Source of the DNA: Methanobacteriota archaeon
GTDB lineage: Archaea > Thermoplasmatota > Thermoplasmata > Methanomassiliicoccales > Methanomethylophilaceae
Reading direction: 5' to 3'
Assembly (NCBI GenBank): GCA_029574055.1
Contig: JAKQBQ010000118.1
Location: 1-5,576 of the forward strand
Length of the DNA: 5,576 nucleotides
The notes beneath the pieces were generated by a model, which did no database searches, had not been told where the DNA came from, and worked only from the letters and a program-made list of their open reading frames with translations. Of this stretch, positions 1 through 5,500 are shown in pieces. The translations under genes and the position numbers were made by a program. Position 1 is the first letter of the stretch. Every line of letters starts with the position of its first letter.

Positions 1-1
1 C

Positions 2-178
2 GAGGTAGGGTACGGAAGGAGATGGAAGGTCGAGTGTGCATTCTCGGACTTCAAGAGGCTGCTCTCCGAGACGCTGAGGTCGAGGAACCTGGACATGATG
101 GCCGCCGAACTCTACTGGAAGGTGCTGACCTTCGATCAGTATAAGGAAGTGAGGAAGAACCTGGCGGGCTCAGAGTAA
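2..178 (+). CDS. IS4/IS5-type DDE transposase, C-terminal part (5' end outside window)
   Basis: Only the last 58 codons lie in the window, ending at TAA 176-178. The peptide contains YGRRWKVECAFSDFK, which fits the Y(2)R(3)E(6)K signature of IS4/IS5-family transposases exactly: Y, two residues, R, three residues, E, six residues, K. The E is the third acidic residue of the DDE catalytic triad that binds the metal ions for strand transfer. The remaining residues (RSRNLDMMAAELYWKVL) resemble the helical tail usual after this motif. The frame is intact to the stop, so no decay is visible here, but whether the whole transposase is intact cannot be judged. The outer end of the element should lie in the 60 bases before purS. 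No terminal inverted repeat can be assigned without the left end. The family is confident; the exact IS subgroup is not. Confidence 0.82.
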   Translation, partial: EVGYGRRWKVECAFSDFKRLLSETLRSRNLDMMAAELYWKVLTFDQYKEVRKNLAGSE

Positions 179-208
179 TTACCGAACACAGTTATGCCGC
201 AGTGAAGA

Positions 209-216
209 TTTAATTA
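209..216 (+). promoter_or_regulatory. Probable TATA box of the purSLQ operon
   Basis: TTTAATTA is preceded by a purine-rich GTGAAGA that could act as the BRE. Its centre is about 26-27 nt before the purS ATG, which is the usual archaeal distance from TATA box to transcription start. Transcription would therefore begin at or next to the A of the ATG, giving a leaderless mRNA. No SD sequence precedes purS, which agrees. The box lies in the short gap after the transposase, so it is either in or just outside the IS end. Confidence 0.6.
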
Positions 217-238
217 CACGCGCGCGATACGTCAAGCA

Positions 239-478
239 ATGGCAATCATCGACATCAGAATAGATCTCAAAAAAGGCGTGGCGGACCCGGAAGGGAGCAA
301 CACGAAGAAAACACTCGAATCTCTTGGATTCAAAGGTGTGGCTGACGTAAAAACGGCAAAGGTCTTCGAAGTGACATTGGACATGCCGGCTGAAGAGGCT
401 AAAAAGGTCGGAGAGGAGATGTGCAGAAAGCTCCTCGCAAACCCTGTGATACAGAATTTCAGCGTTACTGTGAGATGA
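239..478 (+). CDS. purS: Phosphoribosylformylglycinamidine synthase subunit PurS
   Basis: This 79-residue protein is the usual length for PurS, the small bridging subunit of the three-part FGAM synthetase. In known complexes a PurS dimer holds PurL and PurQ together and helps ammonia pass from PurQ to PurL. The sequence follows the family pattern. It has an N-terminal strand (AIIDIRIDLKKGVADPEG), a helix with the LGF motif (TLESLGFKGVADVKTAKVF), a second strand (FEVTLDM), then a helix rich in E and K and the C-terminal strand NPVIQNFSVTV. No SD precedes the ATG, and a TATA box sits about 26 nt upstream, so the gene probably begins a leaderless transcript. It is first in the purS-purL-purQ operon, 22 bases before the preferred purL start. 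Function is secure from sequence and neighbours. Confidence 0.95.
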   Translation: MAIIDIRIDLKKGVADPEGSNTKKTLESLGFKGVADVKTAKVFEVTLDMPAEEAKKVGEEMCRKLLANPVIQNFSVTVR

Positions 479-488
479 ACAGATGACC

Positions 489-496
489 GGAGAAGG
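489..496 (+). promoter_or_regulatory. Ribosome binding site that selects the purL start
   Basis: GGAGAAGG ends four bases before ATG 501; its GGAG core is spaced eight bases from that ATG. The in-frame ATG at 483 has only a weak GTGAG upstream. This favours 501 as the start, since an internal operon gene needs an SD. Confidence 0.6.
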
Positions 497-500
497 ATTG

Positions 501-2816
501 ATGGTCAAAAGGAAGGTCCCTTTCGAGCTTTACGATATTAACATCCTGGCATCGAAAGACGAGGACCTTAAGAGAATATCAAGCGACATGAGCCTCGGGC
601 TGTCCCTGGATGAGATGAAGGTCATCAAGGGATATTTTGAGAAGGAAGGAAGGAACCCTACCGACATCGAGCTGCAGGCCCTCGGCCAAGCATGGAGCGA
701 GCACTGCTGCTACAAAAGCTCCAAGAGCATTCTGAGGCAGTTCGTGTTCGGAATCGACCGTGAAGACGTGCTTTCCAGAGGCGACGCGGGAGTGATGGTG
801 TTCGACGACAAGCACGGATACGCCCTGAGGGCGGAGAGCCACAACCACCCCTCTGCTATAGAGCCGTACGGCGGCGCGGCAACCGGCGTCGGGGGGATAT
901 TGAGGGATGTAGTATGCATGGGCGCCCAGCCCATAGGGCTCGCGGACCCTCTGTGCTTCGGCCCCATCGATACGGCTGCGGACCTGCCTCCCGGCGTGAA
1001 GCACCCGAGATACCTTCTCGGCGGGGCGATATCCGGGATAAGGGATTACGGCAACAGGTGCGGGATACCCACAGTCACCGGAGGGTTGTTCTTCGACGAG
1101 AGGTACATCGGGAACTGCCTGGTCAACGTGGGGTGCTTCGGCATTGTGAAAAGGGAGGAACTGCTGCGCAACTTCGCGGGCGGGCCGGGAGAAGTGATGA
1201 TACTGATCGGCGGACGCACGGGAAGGGACGGGATACACGGAGTGAACTTCGCGTCGCAGGACCTCACCGCAACATCGGATGACGATTCAAGGGGCGCCGT
1301 ACAGCTCGGCGACCCTATAACGAAGGAGCCCGTGATACACGCCTGCCTTAAAGTGAACGAGCAAAAGCTCATCACCGGCATGAAGGACCTCGGAGGAGGC
1401 GGCCTCAGCTGCGTGGTAGGCGAGATGGCGCTGGCGGGAGGATGCGGCGCCGATGTGGACATGGAGAAGGTACCGCTCAAAGAAGAAGGGCTTGCGCCGT
1501 GGGAGATCTGGGTATCCGAGTCCCAGGAGCGCATGATGTGCACCTGCAAGCCCGAGAATGTGGAGAAGATACTTGAGATATTCGAGATGTGGGACGTATC
1601 GGCGACGCCGATCGCAAAGACCACGGACTCCGAGCGCATGAGGCTTTTCTGGAAAGGGGAGAAGGTGTTCGAAATGGACCTCGAGTTCCTGACGGGCGGC
1701 CCGCTCTACGACAGGCCGTACACTCTGCCTAAGGTATCCACGAAAAAAGACGAGGTGTTCCCGGACCTTCCGGGAAACAACGAGGTGATCCTTTCTCTGC
1801 TTTCCGATCTCAACATCGCATCCAGGGAGTGGGCGATAAGGCAGTACGACCATGAGGTGAGAGGAGCTACCGCGATACGCCCGATGGTCGGCAAGCTTAA
1901 CATGACAGGACCCGGGGACGCGGCGATACTCATGCCCGTTCGGGGCAGCATGAAAGGTCTGGCGGTGACGACCGGGTGCAACCCCTGGTTCACGGCGCTG
2001 GACCCCTACAAAGGCGGGATGTCCAGCATGGACGAGGCATGCCGCAACATCGTGGCGGTCGGCGCAAGGCCGAACGCGATCACAGACTGTCTCAACTTCG
2101 GAAACCCCGAGAAGCCCGAAAGGCTCGGCGAGTTCAGGGAGGCGGTGAGGGGCATCGGCGATTTCGCCAAAGGGCTCGGCATTCCGATACCTTCCGGCAA
2201 TGTGAGCCTCTACAACGAAGGGTCGGGCGGGGTCAGCGTGCTCCCGACGCCGATGATAGTAGGGTGCGGGCTGATTGATGATACAAGGAAGGCGGTCACC
2301 GCCGATCTGAAGAAAGAAGGAAGCACGATCTTCCTGGTAGGCAAGACCCTGGATGAGATGGGAGGTTCCCTCCTCTTCCGCAAATACGGCGGCAGCGGAG
2401 GGGACGTGCCGGGCGTCGATATTGAACGCCTTAAAGAAACAATGGACAAGCTCCTTGAAGCAATGGACAAGAAGCTGGTGCTGAGCTGCCACGACTGCTC
2501 GGACGGCGGGCTGGCGGTCAGTATGGCGGAGATGTGCATATCCGGGGACATCGGCGCGGAGATAGACATCCAGGCAGAAGGTCCGGATATGAAACGCGCC
2601 CTGTATTCGGAAAGCAACTCGAGATGGCTGGTCGAGGTGGACGAGAAGAACGCAGCCTCATTCAAGGATATCATGAAAGGCTATGCGGTCAAGATAGGCA
2701 GGACGGGCGGGAACGCTCTTTCCATTCCGAAGGCGGGCGTGAGCATATCTGTCAAAGACATGAGAAAGGCTTGGAGCGATCCGATATGGAAGATCATGGG
2801 GGGATCCAACCAATGA
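501..2816 (+). CDS. purL: Phosphoribosylformylglycinamidine synthase, small-type synthetase subunit PurL
   Basis: PurL converts FGAR, ATP and ammonia to FGAM in the cytoplasm, step 4 of purine synthesis. The product is 771 residues from ATG 501 (777 from the alternative ATG 483). This is the small PurL size, which lacks the glutaminase and PurS-like domains of the ~1300-residue bacterial enzyme. Visible motifs, numbered from 501, are AWSEHCCYKSS with His68, AESHNHPSAIEPYGGAATG with His114, the ATP-binding stretch GGRTGRDGIHGVNFAS near 237-252, and MKDLGGGGLS. The second half carries the matching pseudo-symmetric AIRS-like repeat: TTGCNPWFTALDPYKGG, NFGNPEKPE, IPSGNVSLYNE and CHDCSDGGLA. His68 and His114 match the histidines at positions 32 and 72 of the Thermotoga enzyme. 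The protein appears complete. Its stop overlaps the purQ start as ATGA. Confidence 0.96.
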   Translation: MVKRKVPFELYDINILASKDEDLKRISSDMSLGLSLDEMKVIKGYFEKEGRNPTDIELQALGQAWSEHCCYKSSKSILRQFVFGIDREDVLSRGDAGVMVFDDKHGYALRAESHNHPSAIEPYGGAATGVGGILRDVVCMGAQPIGLADPLCFGPIDTAADLPPGVKHPRYLLGGAISGIRDYGNRCGIPTVTGGLFFDERYIGNCLVNVGCFGIVKREELLRNFAGGPGEVMILIGGRTGRDGIHGVNFASQDLTATSDDDSRGAVQLGDPITKEPVIHACLKVNEQKLITGMKDLGGGGLSCVVGEMALAGGCGADVDMEKVPLKEEGLAPWEIWVSESQERMMCTCKPENVEKILEIFEMWDVSATPIAKTTDSERMRLFWKGEKVFEMDLEFLTGGPLYDRPYTLPKVSTKKDEVFPDLPGNNEVILSLLSDLNIASREWAIRQYDHEVRGATAIRPMVGKLNMTGPGDAAILMPVRGSMKGLAVTTGCNPWFTALDPYKGGMSSMDEACRNIVAVGARPNAITDCLNFGNPEKPERLGEFREAVRGIGDFAKGLGIPIPSGNVSLYNEGSGGVSVLPTPMIVGCGLIDDTRKAVTADLKKEGSTIFLVGKTLDEMGGSLLFRKYGGSGGDVPGVDIERLKETMDKLLEAMDKKLVLSCHDCSDGGLAVSMAEMCISGDIGAEIDIQAEGPDMKRALYSESNSRWLVEVDEKNAASFKDIMKGYAVKIGRTGGNALSIPKAGVSISVKDMRKAWSDPIWKIMGGSNQ
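2798..2807 (+). promoter_or_regulatory. Ribosome binding site for purQ inside the end of purL
   Basis: GGGGGGATCC lies just before ATG 2813 and can pair with much of the archaeal 16S tail (complement GGAGGTGATCC). With the ATGA overlap it supports 2813 as the purQ start and suggests translational coupling to purL. Confidence 0.5.
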
Positions 2817-3625
2817 GGCCGGAAGATGTCAAAGTGTGCGTCCTTACAATAGAGGGGACGAACTGCGAGGATGAGATGGCGGACGCGTTCCGCGCCGTCG
2901 GCGCTCAAGCGGAAAAGGTGCATCTTAAGCAGCTGATAGGCAAAACGCCGCCTGAAACAAGAAAGGATCTTGAGGACTACGACATACTGGCTCTTCCGGG
3001 CGGATTCTCCGCGGGAGATTACATACGTGCAGGAGCGATACTCGCAGCGAGGATAAGGAGCTCGATCGGGAAAGAGGTCGAAAGGTTCGTCGATGACGGC
3101 AGGCCCGTGTTGGGCGTCTGCAACGGATTCCAGATACTGGTGGAGCTTGGGCTGCTGCCGGCGTTCGATGAGACCATGTCGAAAACCGCTACGGCAGCTC
3201 TGTACACGAACGACTCCGGAAGGTTCGAATGCAGACCCACCGTTCTTAGGAATGACAACAGGGGGAAATGCATATTCACATCATCTATCGAAAAGGGAAG
3301 GACGCTGGTGATGCCGATAGCGCACGCGGAAGGCAAGCTCCTGAGCCTTGACCCCAACTTCGTACAGAGGCTTGAGGATAACGACCAGATAGTGTTCAGG
3401 TACGTCAAGGAGGACGGAAGCAAAGCAGAGTACCCATGGAACCCCAACGGCACGGAGTCGGATATCGCAGGCATATGCAACCCGGCCGGGAACGTCATGG
3501 GAATGATGCCGCACCCCGAGAGGGTGATCACCAGGCTGACGCACTCCGACTGGACCAGGAACTGCCGGTCGATGGAAGGGGACGGCCTGCCGATATTCAG
3601 GTCCGTGGTCCAAAAGATAAGGTGA
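2813..3625 (+). CDS. purQ: Phosphoribosylformylglycinamidine synthase glutaminase subunit PurQ
   Basis: PurQ is the class I glutamine amidotransferase that hydrolyses glutamine and supplies ammonia to PurL. The product is 270 residues. The N-terminal strand is VKVCVLTIEGTNCEDE. LPGGFSAGDYIRAGA (61-75) forms the oxyanion-hole region. The nucleophile elbow GVCNGFQ places catalytic Cys103, and MMPHPER supplies His234 and Glu236, so the triad is complete. It is longer than the roughly 225-residue bacterial PurQ. The extra length appears to lie around 130-220, as in some archaeal PurQ proteins. Start 2813 is chosen because it overlaps the purL stop (ATGA), has an SD-like tract upstream and gives the normal N-terminus; the frame stays open further upstream only inside purL. 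The stop codon abuts the convergent riboflavin kinase stop. Confidence 0.95.
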   Translation: MRPEDVKVCVLTIEGTNCEDEMADAFRAVGAQAEKVHLKQLIGKTPPETRKDLEDYDILALPGGFSAGDYIRAGAILAARIRSSIGKEVERFVDDGRPVLGVCNGFQILVELGLLPAFDETMSKTATAALYTNDSGRFECRPTVLRNDNRGKCIFTSSIEKGRTLVMPIAHAEGKLLSLDPNFVQRLEDNDQIVFRYVKEDGSKAEYPWNPNGTESDIAGICNPAGNVMGMMPHPERVITRLTHSDWTRNCRSMEGDGLPIFRSVVQKIR

Positions 3626-3644
3626 TCAAACCTTCACTTTGATC
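3624..3644. terminator. Inverted repeat across the purQ/ribK convergent stop junction (possible two-way terminator)
   Basis: GATCAAA (3624-3630) and TTTGATC (3638-3644) are a perfect 7-bp inverted repeat with a 7-base loop, CCTTCAC. It spans both stop codons. For minus-strand transcripts the next bases read TTATCTTTT (about 3612-3620), a T-rich stretch of the kind archaeal RNA polymerase can terminate on. No T-tract follows on the plus strand. The stem is AT-rich and weak, so a terminator role is tentative. Confidence 0.35.
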
Positions 3645-4282
3645 TCGACGCGGTCCCCGTTGCCGATGCTGAGGGTCCTTCTCAGGTGGTACTGGCACAC
3701 TATCTCGATCACATTCTCGTAATGGGAGCGGTCCGGCATGACGATGGCGCAGTCGATGTTCCTGATCTTCGCCTTATGCGCTATAGCGCGGCCGAATGTC
3801 CTTCCTTCTTGTGTGAATCCGTAGATCGTCTCCCCCGGCGCGCTGCGGATCAGATCCAATTTGCCGGCATCCTCTCTGTCGACGATAATGTTCAGCGTGC
3901 CCTCGAAAGGCCGGAATCCAAGCTTTTCTTCGAATTGGGTCATGTAACCGACCTGGCAGATGTAATATCCGCCTTCCCCCATGCCTTCGGAGACCACTCC
4001 GTGCAGGGTTATCTGGTCGCTGACCTCGAATATCCTTCTGTATTCGCTGTACTCCTGCTTCAGCTCGTCCACGCCTTTCTGCGTGAGCTTTATGCGCTGT
4101 TTCCTTGCGCCCAGGTCCCTTATGATGAGCTTCTCATCCAATAGCTCCAATATCCGCTTGGATGCAGACTGCTGGCTCATTTCTAAGGCATCGCCAAGCT
4201 CCCTTGACGACAGTACGACGTAATCTTCTATTCCCCTCAGTAATGCTATCTTCCTTAAGGCGAACGTATACTTCGAGTCCAC
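3626..4282 (-). CDS. ribK: Winged-helix domain fused to CTP-dependent archaeal riboflavin kinase (RbkR/RibK type)
   Basis: The C-terminal half (about 90-218) matches the archaeal riboflavin kinase family (DUF120), which makes FMN from riboflavin with CTP rather than ATP. Key stretches are the glycine-rich HGVVSEGMGEGGYY (94-107), LGFRPFEGTLNI (121-132), GRTFGRAIAH (160-169) and MPDRSHYENVIEI (182-194). The N-terminal 85 residues look like a MarR-type winged helix: LSSRELGDALEMSQQSASKRI with a recognition-helix pattern, then a basic wing GARKQRIKLTQKG. This architecture is that of RbkR, a riboflavin-gene repressor with kinase activity known in several archaea, so the protein may be both enzyme and regulator. 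The start is GTG 4282. No in-frame ATG lies just upstream, there is no SD, and a TATA box about 25 nt away suggests a leaderless mRNA. It is a single gene, convergent with purQ. Confidence 0.9.
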   Translation of the reverse strand: MDSKYTFALRKIALLRGIEDYVVLSSRELGDALEMSQQSASKRILELLDEKLIIRDLGARKQRIKLTQKGVDELKQEYSEYRRIFEVSDQITLHGVVSEGMGEGGYYICQVGYMTQFEEKLGFRPFEGTLNIIVDREDAGKLDLIRSAPGETIYGFTQEGRTFGRAIAHKAKIRNIDCAIVMPDRSHYENVIEIVCQYHLRRTLSIGNGDRVEIKVKV

Positions 4283-4303
4283 GGTAATACATAGGTAGCA
4301 TAG
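4283..4303. repeat. Imperfect direct repeats at the ribK start, candidate operator
   Basis: GGTAATACATAG (4283-4294) is followed directly by GGTAGCATAG (4294-4303), giving two CATAG cores nine bases apart. The pair lies between the ribK TATA box and its GTG, where a bound protein would block initiation. A site for the gene's own winged-helix domain is possible but unproven. AT-rich promoter sequence can produce such repeats by chance. Confidence 0.25.
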
Positions 4304-4311
4304 AATTTAAA
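4304..4311 (-). promoter_or_regulatory. Probable TATA box of the riboflavin kinase gene
   Basis: On the minus strand this reads TTTAAATT. Its centre is about 25-26 nt from GTG 4282, so the transcript should start at the GTG. The absence of any SD upstream of that codon agrees with a leaderless start. Confidence 0.6.
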
Positions 4312-4339
4312 CGTACTCCAACATGTTTAAAATATACAT

Positions 4340-4362
4340 AAAAAATGCCCGCTGCCGGGCAT
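4340..4362 (-). terminator. Hairpin and T-tract terminator of the membrane-protein operon
   Basis: On the minus strand, ATGCCCG and CGGGCAT form a perfect 7-bp GC-rich stem with a 4-base loop, followed by a run of six Ts (4345-4340) and a further AT-rich stretch. It begins six bases after the stop of the 121-residue gene. It resembles a bacterial intrinsic terminator; archaea usually need only the T-run, which is present. It also lies about 29 bases before the ribK TATA box and would limit read-through into ribK. Confidence 0.75.
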
Positions 4363-4368
4363 AAGGGT

Positions 4369-4734
4369 TTAGAATCTCGCCCTGTTCGCCCAGGTCTTGG
4401 AAGACGGCATGGCAAGGCTGGCGATTATCAGCGCGCCTATGGCCGCGAGTATGATGCCTGCATAAAGGTCTATTGCATCGAACACCGCCGCACATCCTAT
4501 AACTGCGATCGTAAGGAACGTCATTAAAAGCAGCATGTTCCATGACCACTGCCCTTCTTTGGCGAATCCTCCCGCCAAAGCGAAGAACATGACGGCGACG
4601 AGGAGATATACTCCCGCCGTTGTCAGCGTGCTTTCCTCGATCTCAAAGAAAAGGACCAGGCAGATGATGCCCACTATCCCGCCTATAAATCCCAGCGCAC
4701 CGCCGATCTTGATGATTCTGGGTAGCTTTTCCAT
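4369..4734 (-). CDS. Small four-helix membrane protein of unknown function
   Basis: I do not recognise a family. The 121-residue product is mostly hydrophobic, with four likely membrane helices at about 8-31, 38-58, 64-85 and 88-109. The loops are short: an acidic EIEES after helix 1 and AKEGQWSW after helix 2. The C-terminus is short and basic (SSKTWANRARF). The N-terminus MEKLPRIIK is basic and there is no cleavable signal peptide. No catalytic motif is visible. ATG 4734 is supported by AGGTG five bases upstream. The gene lies 34 bases after the DUF998-like gene on the same strand, with no terminator between them, and is followed by a hairpin terminator. It is therefore the second gene of a two-gene unit, and the two proteins may act together. 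Confidence 0.75.
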   Translation of the reverse strand: MEKLPRIIKIGGALGFIGGIVGIICLVLFFEIEESTLTTAGVYLLVAVMFFALAGGFAKEGQWSWNMLLLMTFLTIAVIGCAAVFDAIDLYAGIILAAIGALIIASLAMPSSKTWANRARF

Positions 4735-4739
4735 TTTTA

Positions 4740-4744
4740 CACCT
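4740..4744 (-). promoter_or_regulatory. Ribosome binding site of the four-helix membrane protein gene
   Basis: On the minus strand AGGTG lies five bases before ATG 4734. An SD here, in contrast to the leaderless first genes, fits an internal operon gene. Confidence 0.5.
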
Positions 4745-4768
4745 ATCCCGCTATCTTTGTTTTTCTTA

Positions 4769-5344
4769 TTAATCCTTACCGCTAGAGAGTATCATGTTCA
4801 TGCTTTCCAAGAGGAACCAGATCATAGCCAGGATGATCCCGTATGCCTCAAGCATTGCAACATCGTAGGCAATTGCCATGGCAGACAGCATGAATACCAT
4901 TACCACGCCGACCCCGGCGAGCACCTTCTTGCCTGCGGCCCAGTTCCCGGCGGCGATGGCGATCATCGCCATGAAGATGAACAGCGCCGCAACCACCGCG
5001 ACGAAGCTGTGCACATAGCCCTGATCCATCGTGAACACCCCTACGAGTGCAAGGGCGACGCCCGCAACGAAGATCATGGACCCGCCGACCGAGTGGCCGA
5101 CGTTCTTTCCGTATGCTGCCCGACCGACACCGAAAACTGCCATCAGTATTCCTGTGATCATGCAGCCGAAGTTGAAGAAGAGTTTTGCGTCCGTGTCCGA
5201 GATGCCGAATTCGGAAAGCGTATTCACGCCGAACTCCCAGGCAGGGTCGGCCGCCGATGCGAATAGCCATATGGTCATGAATACCGCCACACCGAGTATC
5301 CCGAACCAGGCGAACCCGGTGCTGCGGTCATTTAAGAGCTTCAT
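4769..5344 (-). CDS. DUF998-like six-helix membrane protein
   Basis: The product is 191 residues from ATG 5344. Six hydrophobic segments lie at about 11-31, 53-73, 85-105, 111-132, 139-159 and 162-182. The loop NTLSEFGIS (41-49) before helix 2 and FNFGCMITG (57-65) within it match the pattern of DUF998 membrane proteins, a family with no settled function. VGVFTMDQGYVHSF (101-114) is also typical of the region before helix 4. The start is uncertain. ATG 5356 would add four residues (MFRA), but the TATA box at 5365-5374 is only about 14 nt from it and about 26 nt from ATG 5344. The latter fits the leaderless spacing of the other genes here. It is the first gene of a two-gene unit with the four-helix protein downstream. 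The family call is from memory of the motif. Confidence 0.78.
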   Translation of the reverse strand: MKLLNDRSTGFAWFGILGVAVFMTIWLFASAADPAWEFGVNTLSEFGISDTDAKLFFNFGCMITGILMAVFGVGRAAYGKNVGHSVGGSMIFVAGVALALVGVFTMDQGYVHSFVAVVAALFIFMAMIAIAAGNWAAGKKVLAGVGVVMVFMLSAMAIAYDVAMLEAYGIILAMIWFLLESMNMILSSGKD

Positions 5345-5358
5345 AGCCCTGAACATGC

Positions 5359-5391
5359 TTATTGTTTAATTATACTTACGCAGAACAGCAT
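5359..5391 (-). other. Possible ten-codon leader ORF with a strong SD, upstream of the DUF998-like gene
   Basis: On the minus strand GGGAGGTG (5407-5400) is followed after eight bases by ATG 5391, which opens MLFCVSIIKQ and a TAA at 5361-5359. That stop lies two bases before ATG 5356. A second ATG at 5395 gives MDAVLRKYN with poorer spacing. The SD is the best in the window yet has no long gene. It could only be used if a promoter lies further upstream, for example the AT-rich block near 5464-5476. Chance is a serious alternative. Confidence 0.25.
5365..5374 (-). promoter_or_regulatory. Probable TATA box of the membrane-protein operon
   Basis: On the minus strand this reads TATAATTAAA, a close match to the archaeal TATA pattern. 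Its centre is about 26 nt before ATG 5344, predicting a leaderless start there and excluding ATG 5356 from that transcript. Confidence 0.55.
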
Positions 5392-5463
5392 CCATTCCGC
5401 ACCTCCCATCAAAGAAAAAAAGGAGGCTCCCGACACAGAGGGCATCCGAAAAGCCCGTTGCAG

Positions 5464-5476
5464 TTAAGTATTAAAG
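5464..5476. promoter_or_regulatory. Near-palindromic TATA-like block in the divergent intergenic region
   Basis: TTAAGTATTAAAG is nearly symmetric (TTAA-GTA-TTAA), so it could place TBP in either direction. On the plus strand TATTAAAG is centred about 28 nt before GTG 5501, fitting a near-leaderless start of the exported-protein gene. On the minus strand it could drive a longer-leader transcript through the SD at 5400-5407. The rest of 5345-5500 holds no gene that I can support beyond the tiny leader ORF. Confidence 0.4.
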
Positions 5477-5500
5477 CAAAGAAAACGCATTTGTTACATA

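Noticed and set aside
483..500. Upstream in-frame ATG as the purL start (MTGEGL extension)
   Set aside because: There is no good SD before 483, while GGAG sits eight bases before ATG 501. The alternative changes only six residues and remains possible.
579..1639. Overlapping minus-strand open frames of 219 and 197 codons
   Set aside because: Antisense to the first half of purL, with low-complexity composition, no promoter or SD and no recognisable motif.
2440..2471. 11-bp direct repeat CAATGGACAAG, 21 bases apart, in purL
   Set aside because: It encodes two similar helix turns (MDKLLEA/MDKKL) in a well-conserved reading frame. One short repeat with no further copies is probably coincidence or a minor internal duplication.
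1287..2492. 401-codon open frame on the minus strand
   Set aside because: It lies wholly inside purL, which has clear family motifs throughout. The antisense product is rich in H, R and A with no recognisable domain, as expected for an antisense shadow of a GC-rich gene.
2534..2812. N-terminal extension of the purQ frame into purL
   Set aside because: The frame is open but encodes a basic nonsense-like sequence. PurQ homology begins at ATG 2813, which overlaps the purL stop.
3019..3531. 170-codon minus-strand open frame within purQ
   Set aside because: Fully antisense to PurQ, which shows a complete catalytic triad; the antisense product has no motif.
4535..5266. 243-codon plus-strand open frame
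   Set aside because: Antisense to both membrane-protein genes. Its product is rich in H, D, E and R with no domain, while the minus strand gives coherent membrane helices.
5402..5426. CCTCC...GGAGG inverted repeat around an A-run as a terminator
   Set aside because: The stem is 5 bp with a 15-base loop, and no gene on either strand ends nearby. The matches are better explained as SD-like sequences on opposite strands.
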